Counted from the first letter of the stretch, positions 26,201 to 34,114 are shown. The stretch: DNA of 64,000 nucleotides from Pseudanabaena sp. ABRG5-3 (GCF_003967015.1 NZ_AP017560.1:496001-560000), one strand, 5' to 3'. The notes: generated by a model not told the origin, from the letters alone. Translations and numbers: made by a program.

Positions 26201-27814
26201 ATTTGAGTTGTTTTCAGTTTCTGCATCGATTACAGCTTCTAGCTCTGCACTCCAATCTGCATCATTATCACTAGGTAAATCAAAACCTACATTTTCTTCT
26301 AAACCAATATCTAACCCAGACTGGTCTGTTGGCGGCGCGATCGCAACATCATCGAATGTACCAAAGGCATTATCGATAGAAGTAGACGAGACTTCCTCTA
26401 CGACAATACTGGCAGCACTATCCCAAATAGAATCATCTATATTATTCTCAGTATCTGTAGTGAGAGGTTGCCAATCGCTAGCAAACACGTCCTCATTATT
26501 GTCATTAACAGGTTCAGCATCAAGGTTAGTGACATTTGCCTCTCCCCAGAAACTTTCGTCTTCCACCGTATTCACCTCTGATGCGGCGATGGGCTGAAAG
26601 TCGCCAAATCCATTGTCTAAAGAAGCGCCTAAATCCTCGTCAAATCCATCCTCTAGAGAAGTACCTAAATCCTCGCCGAATCCATCCTCTAGAGAAATAC
26701 CTAAATCTTCTACTAGGTCATTAATTGCCTCGACTTCTTTATGTACAGATATATCTTGAGGTTCTTCAAGGATATCTTGAAATTGATCGTCAGCAAAAGA
26801 TTCAATCGCAACTTCTTCAACACTTTCTGCAAGGAAATCTTCAACTAATAGTTCGTCAGAAATTTCTAAATCATTAGCCAATGGCTCTTCTTGGATATCT
26901 TCATTAGATATAAATTCAGATAGTTGATCAGAGCTTAGATCTACATTCTCGTCATAGTTTAAATCTAGACTTTGATCATTGCTGACAAAACCTGTGATTT
27001 GAGTTGGTACTTCAAAGGAGTCTTCAATCATCCCTAAGTTAGGAGGGGGACTAAATTGCCTATCGTTATTTTCTGTTACCTCTAAAATCTCATCCCAGTT
27101 ATTATTTACTGAGTTATCTGCCTCAAGACTATCATCGAGAAATTCAGACAAACCAAGGATCTTACCCTCTGTAATATCTAGTTCATCCTGTAGCTCATTA
27201 CTAGTTAGGCTTTCTGAAGTTCCAAATCCTAAATCATCTAAAGAATCTAGTTCTGAGAAATCAGAGTCCCCTGTAAATTCCAATCCATCTAGCCCTAGAT
27301 CGTCATCAAGGAGACTATCTAAACCATCTAAACCATCTAGATCCATGGCTTGAGGCGTTACATTAGAGGAGAATGTATTCTGATATCCAGAGTTAATGCT
27401 ATCTACCTCTGGACTATCCATTCTTGTCTTCAGATCGCTAACAATTAGCCAATCGATATCACTAACAGGATTACTATTTTGGGCATTACTATCCAGACTG
27501 TCTGATCCAGTATTTTTTTGGTTAGTAGAGCGTTCAATTGGCTCATCTAAACCTAGCGATCGCAGCCATTCTACATCTTCTAAATCATCATCACCTAACT
27601 GATTATTAAATGCTTGAGGAGTGGGGGATGATGGTAAATTTTTGGCATCTTGCTGAGGTTGCTGCTTTGACTGAGAAGATCCGCCAATTCGCGTACTAAG
27701 ATCGGACATAATCATCCAATCAACACTCGCCGCATCAGCATCTACTGATTGCCGATTATGTTCTGGCTCATTAGCGCCTTGACCTTTTTGGGGGATATTT
27801 CTATTAGAAGCCAT
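23225..27814 (-). CDS. Giant acidic low-complexity protein with membrane helix and C-terminal pentapeptide repeats
   Basis: 1529 residues. The first ~1260 are Asp/Glu/Ser/Asn-rich and likely disordered. Two nearly identical linear motifs, DWMIMSDLSTRI (32-43) and DWLIVSDLKTRM (121-132), frame a third related one, DVEWLRSLGL (80-89); later DxxWSxLLD motifs recur. Degenerate tandem units EDLG(I/T/A)SLEDGF occur near 366-398, and LTELRTEDEVY twice near 603-630. Poly-Ser and poly-Pro runs lie near 975-1020. A membrane helix lies at about 1266-1290 (VIGLGAIGSVFLLYVF), then pentapeptide repeats of the A(N/D)LxG type at about 1306-1518, a right-handed beta helix. No catalytic domain is seen. Pentapeptide proteins act as scaffolds or DNA mimics; here I infer a membrane scaffold. 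Neighbour hairpins bound it. Confidence 0.85.
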   Translation of the reverse strand: MASNRNIPQKGQGANEPEHNRQSVDADAASVDWMIMSDLSTRIGGSSQSKQQPQQDAKNLPSSPTPQAFNNQLGDDDLEDVEWLRSLGLDEPIERSTNQKNTGSDSLDSNAQNSNPVSDIDWLIVSDLKTRMDSPEVDSINSGYQNTFSSNVTPQAMDLDGLDGLDSLLDDDLGLDGLEFTGDSDFSELDSLDDLGFGTSESLTSNELQDELDITEGKILGLSEFLDDSLEADNSVNNNWDEILEVTENNDRQFSPPPNLGMIEDSFEVPTQITGFVSNDQSLDLNYDENVDLSSDQLSEFISNEDIQEEPLANDLEISDELLVEDFLAESVEEVAIESFADDQFQDILEEPQDISVHKEVEAINDLVEDLGISLEDGFGEDLGTSLEDGFDEDLGASLDNGFGDFQPIAASEVNTVEDESFWGEANVTNLDAEPVNDNNEDVFASDWQPLTTDTENNIDDSIWDSAASIVVEEVSSTSIDNAFGTFDDVAIAPPTDQSGLDIGLEENVGFDLPSDNDADWSAELEAVIDAETENNSNWDLAPEVEVSSPDADLDSEIANDLQWNVDLETPTIDPDIAVNQDTVWHSELEVENANSHEEWNEELLTELRTEDEVYVEEALTELRTEDEVYNELGWNAELESVGIDHNIDHNVDLLDSYESDLAEGLIAEPTNQNFDFSDNLDEDDFAIANGTYNISPNNLIENTDDAELSNPDSYQPQNLSTTNFQPPENLIDQASEWESFSEAFSGQITDSDFDGDFANYVVKPVEPVQIAPPQNLNNPEDAAYFADLDSMIDDDFDLASFDESGFSESPPIPNDYVSTTLTPSRGAVPPPVDSSSLGVTPPPSITPVNFIPPNNPASNPLPDSLTDGLLNDDYDLEVDLREEALANDLLNGYTDSDAFDNPVPQGESFANTPLQSSPPTSFDMSTIDHDFLDDFDLDSMDTQLTGSDFDSVSPAAISTGLTPPAPPSAPASPIAPSINQDITFPSVGNPPTSPPPPPPFLPPLPPKRSHTQPKASSSSSSSSSLGHQPPSRNRPSNQMRDDDFDNFHSQPNLNKSRKPINPIDEGWSELLDADTVLSGVLKSPTGSPYSDPSGTLPPKVGGNVGASAGRASQGRDRNASSNPKRRDTGLPDFNDLGLEIHDDNTDWSGLLDSGDLSDSITSISSSELPSRIRTAPLAASPRSEISGISETREIPRDRRKTIAGFDSTQARMAATPDQIDFNRFTDDSYDAYGYESQAQPEPATPKKQTKMTMPSVSLESLWQDYLKIPVIGLGAIGSVFLLYVFLNRPIFDIGLRWGIFKDASGKDFTNADFRGAKLDNVDFSKAILTGAKMQDASLVGANFQEANLDGVNFTKANLNRARLIKASVIWAEFNNAQMNLVDLAGADLTLSNFASAKMEGTNLKDAKIGAQGTDKATKFNSKTLLSWQIVNQPLEGRNLADQDLSGLNLSFTSLKRANLSNTKLNYTDLTSTDLRGANLTGSQVNGANWSGAKLAGINLTNVVFDKTKLPKTDEETICPNGKKGPCQF

Positions 27815-27862
27815 GAATCAATCCTCAGCATTATTTTCAGACTTGCACCGCTAGGTACTTTT

Positions 27863-27890
27863 AGTTTTAGCTCACAAGTTTTAGCTCACA
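27863..27890. repeat. Perfect tandem 14-bp repeat upstream of the giant gene
   Basis: AGTTTTAGCTCACA occurs twice in a row (27863-27876 and 27877-27890), starting 48 bases before the ATG of the 1529-residue protein. Two adjacent sites on the same face every 14 bp could be activator or repressor sites, or slippage. Confidence 0.5.
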
Positions 27891-28040
27891 AATTGCTAGC
27901 TATTATTTTTATTGCATCAAACTATAGCTTATCAATAACATTAATGTGATTTCAAGAAACTTAATATGTTTCCTCTGCCTAAATAGTTATACAAAAGTTA
28001 GACATCAGTTAACTATAGATTTGTCGATGTAAATGATTTA

Positions 28041-29207
28041 TTAGCGAATAAACTGACCAATTTTAGTAGCAGCTTCTCGTAAAACTTCAGGGGAATGGAC
28101 TAAAGCAAATCGCACATAGCCTTCACCATGTTTGCCAAAACCTGCTCCAGGGGAGAGTGCAACTCCAGTTTTAGCAATCAAATCAAGACAGAAGTTGACG
28201 GAATCATGGGCATAGCGATCTGGTAATTTCGCCCAGAGGTACATGGTGGCAGTCGGTGTGGGGACTGTCCAGCCGATCTCTTTGAGGGCATCGATCATGA
28301 CATCACGGCGCTCTTGAAATGTTGTGACTACGCGATCAATTGGTGCGCGATCGCCTGCTAGAGCTTTGATGGCTCCCCTCATGATTCCTTGGTATTGATT
28401 GAAATCGACCACAGCTTTGATTTGGCGTAGAGCCTTGATCAGTTCGCGATTACCAACAGCAAAACCAACACGGAACCCCCCCATGTTATAGGACTTAGAC
28501 ATAGTGAAAAATTCGATAGAGACTTGGCGATCGCGATCAGCTTGCAAGATTGAAGGCTGGGCTGAGCGATCAAATACGAGATCGACATAGGGGAAATCAT
28601 GAACTAGTGCGAGATTATGCTGTTGGCAAAAGTTAACCGCCGACTGGAAAAACTCTAAAGAAGCGGTTGCTGTTGTGGGATTGTGGGGATAGCTCAATAC
28701 CATCATTTTCGACTGGGCTAATACTGCCGATGGAATATCAGCAAATATTGGCAAAAAGTTATTTTCGGCAAGTAAGGGCATTCCATATACTTGACCGCTT
28801 GCCATGTGAATCCCGCCATAGTGGGAGGGATAGCCGGGGTCTTGCAAGATGGCAAAATCATTAGGGTTTAGTAAGGCTAATGGTAAATGGGCTGTTCCTT
28901 CCTGTGAGCCAATAAGTGGCAATACTTCTGTTTCAGGATCGACAGTTACTCCAAATCGTTGTTGGATCCATCCTGCTGCGGCTTCCCGAAAGCCTAATGT
29001 ACTGCCAAACAGAGAATAGCCGTGAGTACTAGTATCGTTTAATGCTTCAGCGATCGCCTCTAAAATAAATTTATCAGTGGGTAAGTCCGATGAACCCAAC
29101 GATAGATCAATTACTTGTTTACCTGATGCTTTGACGCGACTTTTGGCGTTGTCCATATCGGCAAACACATTGGACTGGAGAGGCTGAAGGCGATCTGCAA
29201 ATTGCAT
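28041..29207 (-). CDS. Class I/II aminotransferase (LL-diaminopimelate aminotransferase-like)
   Basis: A PLP-dependent aminotransferase of about 388 residues beginning MQFADRLQPL. The PLP-lysine motif is SKSYNMGGFRVGF, and the phosphate-binding SYPHNPTTA and the N-terminal DLSLGSSDLPT are conserved. It resembles DapL and aspartate aminotransferase-like enzymes, which share these motifs; the exact substrate cannot be told from sequence. An in-frame ATG eight codons earlier exists, but the shorter start agrees better with relatives. Confidence 0.85.
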   Translation of the reverse strand: MQFADRLQPLQSNVFADMDNAKSRVKASGKQVIDLSLGSSDLPTDKFILEAIAEALNDTSTHGYSLFGSTLGFREAAAGWIQQRFGVTVDPETEVLPLIGSQEGTAHLPLALLNPNDFAILQDPGYPSHYGGIHMASGQVYGMPLLAENNFLPIFADIPSAVLAQSKMMVLSYPHNPTTATASLEFFQSAVNFCQQHNLALVHDFPYVDLVFDRSAQPSILQADRDRQVSIEFFTMSKSYNMGGFRVGFAVGNRELIKALRQIKAVVDFNQYQGIMRGAIKALAGDRAPIDRVVTTFQERRDVMIDALKEIGWTVPTPTATMYLWAKLPDRYAHDSVNFCLDLIAKTGVALSPGAGFGKHGEGYVRFALVHSPEVLREAATKIGQFIR

Positions 29208-29340
29208 AGTATAGAAAAAATTATGATACAAACAATTTTACGCCAACTCCCCGATAAGAAAGGCTGCAACTGGACACACCACACTTTCAGGGGATTGCGA
29301 TAACATAGAGACAGTTGTCGAAATTATCTGGAGCAAAGCA

Positions 29341-29553
29341 ATGGTTTGTTGTAGCGCAAAAGCCAAACTGGCTAAGGCGGTAAAGTTACACCGCAATTTT
29401 CATTTCAAAACAGGACTACTGCTCGATCAAGGCGTACGTCTATTTGGCGTGCATAAATTTCCTCTGACCAAACCCCTATATAAAGCAGTCAAAGTAGCTG
29501 GTTACACTAACGTTTCCCTTGCGAGTATTGCGCTTGTCTTGCTAGAAGACTAA
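29341..29553 (+). CDS. Small basic protein of unknown function
   Basis: Seventy residues rich in Lys and Ala near the N-terminus (MVCCSAKAKLAKAVKLHRNFHF) and hydrophobic at the C-terminus. A GGAG at 29330-29333 lies seven bases before the ATG, and it ends 39 bases before the SufA-type gene, which supports cotranscription. I do not recognise a family. It may be a real small protein or a chance frame. Confidence 0.5.
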   Translation: MVCCSAKAKLAKAVKLHRNFHFKTGLLLDQGVRLFGVHKFPLTKPLYKAVKVAGYTNVSLASIALVLLED

Positions 29554-29592
29554 TATTGCCCTTAGCACGTTTCTTATATAGGAATTTTTCAC

Positions 29593-29946
29593 ATGATTAC
29601 ATTGACTGATGCCGCGATCGCGCGTGTAAAAAATCTTCAGAGCCAGCGTGCCACCACTGCACCACTACGTTTAGGTATTAAGCAGGGTGGTTGTTCGGGT
29701 TTGTCTTATTTAATGGACTTTGTTGATCAACTCGAAGCCGATGACAATCAATACGAATACAATGGCGTAAAAATTGTGATCAACAACAGCAATTTACCCC
29801 AGTTGCAAGGGCTAGAACTTGACTATACCGAAGACCTCTTAGGCGGCGGGTTCCGTTTCCGCAATCCTAATGCTAGCAAGTCTTGCAGTTGTGGAACTTC
29901 CTTTGCCACTCCCAAAGAACTTGGCGCACCTGTAGCTTGTAGCTAA
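29593..29946 (+). CDS. A-type iron-sulfur carrier (SufA/IscA/ErpA family)
   Basis: Carries Fe-S clusters to apo-proteins. The three conserved cysteines are present: C34 in GGCSGLSY, and C98 and C100 in SCSCGTSF. A further C116 lies near the end. Length 117 is typical. The N-terminus MITLTDAAIARVKNLQ is also typical. The exact subgroup (SufA versus ErpA) is not clear from sequence. Confidence 0.93.
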   Translation: MITLTDAAIARVKNLQSQRATTAPLRLGIKQGGCSGLSYLMDFVDQLEADDNQYEYNGVKIVINNSNLPQLQGLELDYTEDLLGGGFRFRNPNASKSCSCGTSFATPKELGAPVACS

Positions 29947-29956
29947 TTCCCTCTCA

Positions 29957-29989
29957 AAAAAGAAGCCTCGCAATGCGAGGTTTCTTTTC
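29957..29989 (+). terminator. Hairpin terminator shared by the SufA-type and GFA genes
   Basis: AAAAGAAGCCTCGC and GCGAGGTTTCTTTT pair over 14 bp with one G-T, loop AAT. The tip GCCTCGC-AAT-GCGAGG is the same as in the palindrome at 32971-33027. The convergent gene at 29989 ends at its right arm, so it may terminate both. Confidence 0.75.
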
Positions 29990-30384
29990 TAAGTAATTTG
30001 TTGAATATTTTCTTCCCAATGTCTGCCATTAAAAGGCACGATTTCAAAGAGAGACATTGCATCACCATCTAGACAGCGTACATTTACATCGTAATCGTTA
30101 GGATGCGATCGCGGACGGTAAAAAGGATGAATGCCACAGGTTTTACAAAAATGATGCTTCGCAATTCCTGTGTTAAAGGTGTAAGTCGATAAATGATCGT
30201 TACCCTGCAATAGCTCAAAGTCTTCAGGGGGAACAATCAAATGTAGGATTCCCTTTTTCTGACAAATTGAACAATTGCAATCGAGAGCTTTGTAGTTGCT
30301 CACGCTCACTTGAAAGCGAATCGCTCCACAGTGACAGCCACCTAACATTTTGACTTTTGATGCTGAAGGATGGGATAAGGACAT
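29989..30384 (-). CDS. GFA-family zinc protein (glutathione-dependent formaldehyde-activating-like)
   Basis: 131 residues with the family's zinc-binding cysteines: GGCHCGAIRF, DCNCSIC and CKTCGIHPFYR. The family includes formaldehyde-activating enzymes and many of unknown substrate, so the enzyme activity is not certain. Two bases separate it from the next upstream gene (ends 30387), which suggests a shared transcript. Confidence 0.88.
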   Translation of the reverse strand: MSLSHPSASKVKMLGGCHCGAIRFQVSVSNYKALDCNCSICQKKGILHLIVPPEDFELLQGNDHLSTYTFNTGIAKHHFCKTCGIHPFYRPRSHPNDYDVNVRCLDGDAMSLFEIVPFNGRHWEENIQQIT

Positions 30385-30386
30385 AG

Positions 30387-30899
30387 TTACTTGATTAGAT
30401 TGGATGGGATTTCGATCTTGCCTGAATTATAATCATCCCAAGCTCGATACAGTAATTTTGCTCTCTTCTCTCCAGTCTCCTCATAAGCCTGAATCTGAAA
30501 ACGAAGTAGCTTTTTCAGTAATGGGCGTTTAGATAACTCCAGCAATTCCTGTAATTCTGCTTCTGAAAAATTGGCTTCTAAACGTGACACATACTGAGAT
30601 TCTACATATTTCCATCCCGCCACTCTTGCAAGAGTATTTTGTAGCCATTCACTAAACTTAGTTCTTGTTCCTGTTCCATAGGCAATATCGACACTGTTCC
30701 AAAAATATAGGTCATATTGTTTCCCAATGCCCAGTTCCACCAAAACTTCTCTTGCTAGCTGTCTCTTTGACTTGATCGGAGTGGTAATTTGGGTAGACGA
30801 TCGCTTATCTTGATTATTGTCAGCATAGGTTGCGATCGCAGGAAATGCCATCCAAGAGATACAAGCTATTAATATCAGAGACGATTTAAAGTTCTTCAT
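30387..30899 (-). CDS. Secreted hypothetical protein, DUF2059-like C-terminus
   Basis: About 170 residues with signal peptide (MKNFKSSLILIACISWMAFPAIATYA). The mature part is helical, with a core KRQLAREVLVELGIG and LLELSKRPLLKKLLRFQIQ that resembles DUF2059-type proteins. Function unknown. The start was chosen at the ATG at 30897-30899, just before the signal peptide, rather than the upstream in-frame start six codons earlier. Confidence 0.65.
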   Translation of the reverse strand: MKNFKSSLILIACISWMAFPAIATYADNNQDKRSSTQITTPIKSKRQLAREVLVELGIGKQYDLYFWNSVDIAYGTGTRTKFSEWLQNTLARVAGWKYVESQYVSRLEANFSEAELQELLELSKRPLLKKLLRFQIQAYEETGEKRAKLLYRAWDDYNSGKIEIPSNLIK

Positions 30900-30964
30900 A
30901 ATTGCTCTTAAATTCAAGAATTTAGTTAAGACTTTATGTTGATGAAGTGTAGCCTAAGTAGCTA

Positions 30965-31058
30965 AGCACCATTAAATATAAAATTAAGATCTAAAACCCT
31001 GCAATGTACTTGTAGTGTCTGCCATAGGTTTTTGGGTTTTATATTTAACTGCACCCAG
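30965..31058. repeat. Second palindromic repeat type, interval with GCACC ends
   Basis: Left TAAATATAAAA and right TTTTATATTTA are complementary around 30973-31047, flanked by AGCACC (30965) and TGCACCCAG (31050-31058). The right side matches the sequence after the palindrome at 19901-19965 (TTTTATATTTAATTGCACCCAG). It stands in a 347-base divergent interval (30900-31246) between genes. Confidence 0.5.
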
Positions 31059-31093
31059 ATATTTACTCACAACTTATTTAGTTTTTCTGTGGT

Positions 31094-31146
31094 ACAGATA
31101 AATTTTCAAACAGCTTGCTTCGCAAGCTGTTTGAAAATTTATCTGT
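31094..31146. repeat. 25-bp perfect palindrome in a divergent promoter region
   Basis: Arms 31094-31118 and 31122-31146 pair perfectly over 25 bp with loop TTC, tip CAGCTTGC. It stands 100 bases before the binding-protein start and 194 bases from the divergent gene at 30899. No gene ends here, so an ordinary terminator role is unlikely. A second small hairpin ACAGCGC-AAA-GCGCTGT follows at 31155-31171. Confidence 0.65.
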
Positions 31147-31246
31147 TTTTTAAGACAGCGCAAAGCGCTGTAGTTACGACATTGTGAGAAGATTGAGCAG
31201 TATTAAGTACAGTTATGTTTTGGCTAATAAATCAATCAAGGGATCA

Positions 31247-32905
31247 ATGAGATATTTGCTGCGCCGCTTTTGGGCTTGGTTGGCGATCGCCTTACTCATA
31301 GCAATTGCCATGTTTGGTTGTACCAATGGCAAAAATATCAATAACGGGAATAAATTAGGGATAAGCGATCGCACAGAGGAGCGCATCGTTTTAGGTACGA
31401 CCAGCAAAATCCGTACCCTTGATCCTGCCGATGCTAATGAATTTTTTATAAGTAATGTTTTTTACAATACTCTCGAACGCCTTTACACCTACAAAGAAGG
31501 CTCTAATGAGATAGTGCCACAACTAGCGACAGATATGCCCAAAGTTAGTGATGATGGCTTAACTTACACCGTACCCGTGCGGACAGGTATCAAATTTCAC
31601 GATCGCACCAACTTTAATGCCTATACGATGAAATTCGCCTTAGAGCGATTTATCAATTCCAAGGGGACACCAGCCTATATTTTGGGCGATGTGATCGAAT
31701 CAATTTCTGCTCCTAACGACACTGAGCTAATTTTCAAACTCAAACAACCTTTACAGTTTTTTCCTAAGTTTTTAGCCTTTACAGGTGCAGCCGCAATTTC
31801 GCCTCAGGTCTACAAACATATTAAGAATGAAAAGACAGGTGCGCTGTTATTCCTACCCGACAAATTAGTAGGTACGGGGCCCTATCAAGTCACCCAGTTT
31901 GTAGAAGGTAGTTATTTACGTCTTGATGCTTTCCCTGACTACTGGGGAAAAAAGCCGATTAACAAGGGTATTGATATCCAGTTTTTCTCATCTAATGCCA
32001 ACTTGCTCAATGCCTTTAAAACGGGGGCAGTAGATGTCGCCTTTCAGACACTTACGCCCACTCAAGTCAAGAATGTTGAAGCCAATGCCAAGCAAAATGG
32101 CTGGACGATCGCATCAGGACAGGGGGCAACGATTCTCTATATGGTCTTGAATACACAGCAATCACCACTCAATGATGTGCGTGTACGTCAAGCACTTGCT
32201 GCTGCGATCAATCGCCCATTACTCGAATCACGGATATTTTTTAATCAACGCGCCCCACTCTATAGTTTGGTTCCTAGTGCTTTTGCAGAATCTAAGCCTG
32301 TATTTGAGCAAAAATATGGCGGCGAAGGTAACGGCAAACTCGCAAGGCAAATGCTCCAAGATGCAGGATATTCTGACGATAAACCTGCTCAAGTAACGAT
32401 CTGGTATTCGCCGAAATATGGTGGCAATGGCGACCTTGTGGCAAGTACGCTCCGCGCCTCCATTCAGAAAAATGTCGGTAAAATTCTCCAAGTCAAAACT
32501 GAACGGGTGGAAAATACAGTTGGATACGCATTCATCGACAAAGGTGTGTATCCCAGCTACTTGCTAGATTGGACTCCCGATATTCTCGATCCTGACAATT
32601 ACATTAAGCCTTTTCTCGACTGTGAAGAGGCGGAAGGCAATCGCTGTAAAAAAGGTGGTAGTCAGTTCCAAGGCTCGTTTTATAACAATCCGAAAATGAA
32701 TGAATTGATCGCCAATCAGCGTAAAGAGCGTGATGTAGCTAAGAGATCGCAATTACTGCAACAGATTCAAGAACTCCTAGCCCAAGATGTTCCCTTCATT
32801 CCTCTCTGGCAAAACAAGGAATATGCCTTTGCCCAAAAAGGAGTAGATGGAGTCAAAATCGAGCCGAATCAACAGCTTCCCTATTGGAATATTTCCAAGT
32901 CATGA
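31247..32905 (+). CDS. Family 5 extracellular solute-binding lipoprotein (peptide/nickel/opine type)
   Basis: A periplasmic binding protein of about 552 residues. The N-terminus MRYLLRRFWAWLAIALLIAIAMFGC is a signal peptide with a Cys lipobox. The body contains SRLYTYKEG and typical SBP_bac_5 segments: DNVFYNTLERLY, LPLWQNKEYAF and WTPDILDPDNYIKPF. It would bind peptides or metal chelates. No partner permease or ATPase is encoded here. Start ATG 31247 is preceded by AGGG; a GTG 21 codons upstream also fits the frame. A strong hairpin follows at 32913-32949. Confidence 0.9.
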   Translation: MRYLLRRFWAWLAIALLIAIAMFGCTNGKNINNGNKLGISDRTEERIVLGTTSKIRTLDPADANEFFISNVFYNTLERLYTYKEGSNEIVPQLATDMPKVSDDGLTYTVPVRTGIKFHDRTNFNAYTMKFALERFINSKGTPAYILGDVIESISAPNDTELIFKLKQPLQFFPKFLAFTGAAAISPQVYKHIKNEKTGALLFLPDKLVGTGPYQVTQFVEGSYLRLDAFPDYWGKKPINKGIDIQFFSSNANLLNAFKTGAVDVAFQTLTPTQVKNVEANAKQNGWTIASGQGATILYMVLNTQQSPLNDVRVRQALAAAINRPLLESRIFFNQRAPLYSLVPSAFAESKPVFEQKYGGEGNGKLARQMLQDAGYSDDKPAQVTIWYSPKYGGNGDLVASTLRASIQKNVGKILQVKTERVENTVGYAFIDKGVYPSYLLDWTPDILDPDNYIKPFLDCEEAEGNRCKKGGSQFQGSFYNNPKMNELIANQRKERDVAKRSQLLQQIQELLAQDVPFIPLWQNKEYAFAQKGVDGVKIEPNQQLPYWNISKS

Positions 32906-32912
32906 TGTATAG

Positions 32913-32949
32913 ATAGTGTAAGGCGGCGCAAAGTGCCGCCTTACACTAT
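32913..32949 (+). terminator. Hairpin terminator after the binding-lipoprotein gene
   Basis: Arms 32913-32929 and 32933-32949 pair over 17 bp with one G-T pair, tip GGCGGCGC-AAA-GTGCCGCC. It begins eight bases beyond the stop. Confidence 0.75.
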
Positions 32950-32970
32950 TTGACAACAGCTATAATTCAC

Positions 32971-33027
32971 GAAACTAGTCCATAAAAAAAGCCTCGCAAT
33001 GCGAGGCTTTTTTTATGGACTAGTTTC
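32971..33027. terminator. 27-bp perfect palindrome that includes the end of the secreted-protein gene
   Basis: Arms 32971-32997 and 33001-33027 pair perfectly over 27 bp with loop AAT. The right arm includes the last four sense codons (Glu-Thr-Ser-Pro) and stop of the minus-strand gene at 33013. Tip GCCTCGC-AAT-GCGAGGC is shared with 29957-29989. Terminator for both convergent genes is plausible. Confidence 0.8.
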
Positions 33028-33465
33028 GCTAACTGATAATTGATAATTGGCGCGATCACCATTTGTTGTACCAACCCAAATTTCATATTGTCCCGATACC
33101 CAAGCACCTGACAATTCAGGACTTTTACCACTGCGACAATAAATCCCATCAGGACCTTTGACTAATAAAGACAAGTTGCGATCGCCCGATACACTCAAGC
33201 TTAAAAAACCAAAATTTTTCAAGATTGTTAAAGTGTGGTTGGGTGATTGATCAGCTAATCCTTGACATGAACCATTAGCTTTACTGGTAGCGATCGCTTG
33301 CAAAGGCACATCTCCTCCTGCTTTACCAGAATAAACTTGAGGATCGGGAGTAAATCTGGGTGAAAGTGGCTTAAGTGTTTCTTGGCTCATAGCTGGAGCG
33401 ACAGATAACAAAATCGGGACTAAAGCAACTCCTAGTAAAGTAATTGGCTGTTTCAAGAATTTCAT
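33013..33465 (-). CDS. Secreted protein, tandem paralogue 2
   Basis: 150 residues with signal peptide (FLKQPITLLGVALVPILLSVAPAMS). The mature part shares a plan with its upstream neighbour: SPRFTPDPQVYSGKAGG, NHTLTILKNFGFLSLSV, SLLVKGPDGIYC and a final GQYEIWVGT. This resembles pre-peptidase-C-like beta-sandwich domains that bind or stabilise secreted proteins. Function unknown. Its start overlaps the upstream gene by an ATGA. Confidence 0.7.
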   Translation of the reverse strand: MKFLKQPITLLGVALVPILLSVAPAMSQETLKPLSPRFTPDPQVYSGKAGGDVPLQAIATSKANGSCQGLADQSPNHTLTILKNFGFLSLSVSGDRNLSLLVKGPDGIYCRSGKSPELSGAWVSGQYEIWVGTTNGDRANYQLSVSETSP

Positions 33466-33968
33466 TTTTGAACTATTTCACTCAAAGACAACGTATAAGG
33501 AAAAGATTGATTAACACTTTTAGATCCAACCCAAACTTGATAAGTACCCTTAGGCAAGCGTCGATTGGTTTGGGGATAACGCCCACTCGACTCATCATCG
33601 GCACAAATTACAATGCCATTAGGACCTTTGACCAACAGGGTTGGGTCATCATTAACATTACTGTTATAAACCAATAGATCTAGCAAAGGAAAAGTTTCAT
33701 TCAAAGTAATCGTGTGATTTGGTGTAGTATTTGCGAAACCACGACAATTATCCGCAATTCCCGCAAGACTCGCAAGACTAACATTCCCCCCTCCATTTCC
33801 TTGCAACGTTGCAGGATCTGGTCGAAAATTGCGACCTAACGCGATCGCGCTTTGAGCAAAACTAGGAGATGCGATCGCCAAAGTTGCGGCAATTCCTACC
33901 AAGGCTCCCCAGCCTAGATTAGCCATATTCACTTGGCAATTCTTATAAATGTCCATACTTGACTCCAT
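33462..33968 (-). CDS. Secreted protein, tandem paralogue 1
   Basis: 168 residues with a longer N-terminal signal segment (GWGALVGIAATLAIASPSFAQS). The mature part aligns by eye with its downstream partner: GRNFRPDPATLQGNGGGNVSL, NHTITLNETFPLLDLLVY, TLLVKGPNGIVICAD and KGTYQVWVGSKS. The two probably arose by local duplication. The end overlaps the paralogue start by four bases. No catalytic residues are recognisable. Confidence 0.72.
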   Translation of the reverse strand: MESSMDIYKNCQVNMANLGWGALVGIAATLAIASPSFAQSAIALGRNFRPDPATLQGNGGGNVSLASLAGIADNCRGFANTTPNHTITLNETFPLLDLLVYNSNVNDDPTLLVKGPNGIVICADDESSGRYPQTNRRLPKGTYQVWVGSKSVNQSFPYTLSLSEIVQK

Positions 33969-34114
33969 TTAGGTCTAGTTACATTAACTTAAATGCACTA
34001 ATTTGGTACTTGCTGTACTTTCAGGCTTTATCTTCGAGGATGCACTGTACTAAACATCAGGACAAAATAGCAGTAATTTTGTTCCCACTCTCATTCTTTT
34101 AACAATTGCAATCC

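Noticed and set aside
26076-26597. A long open frame on the plus strand opposite the giant pentapeptide gene
   Set aside because: It mirrors the repetitive acidic region of the real gene, has no ribosome site and Ser-rich composition expected from the complement of Asp/Glu codons.
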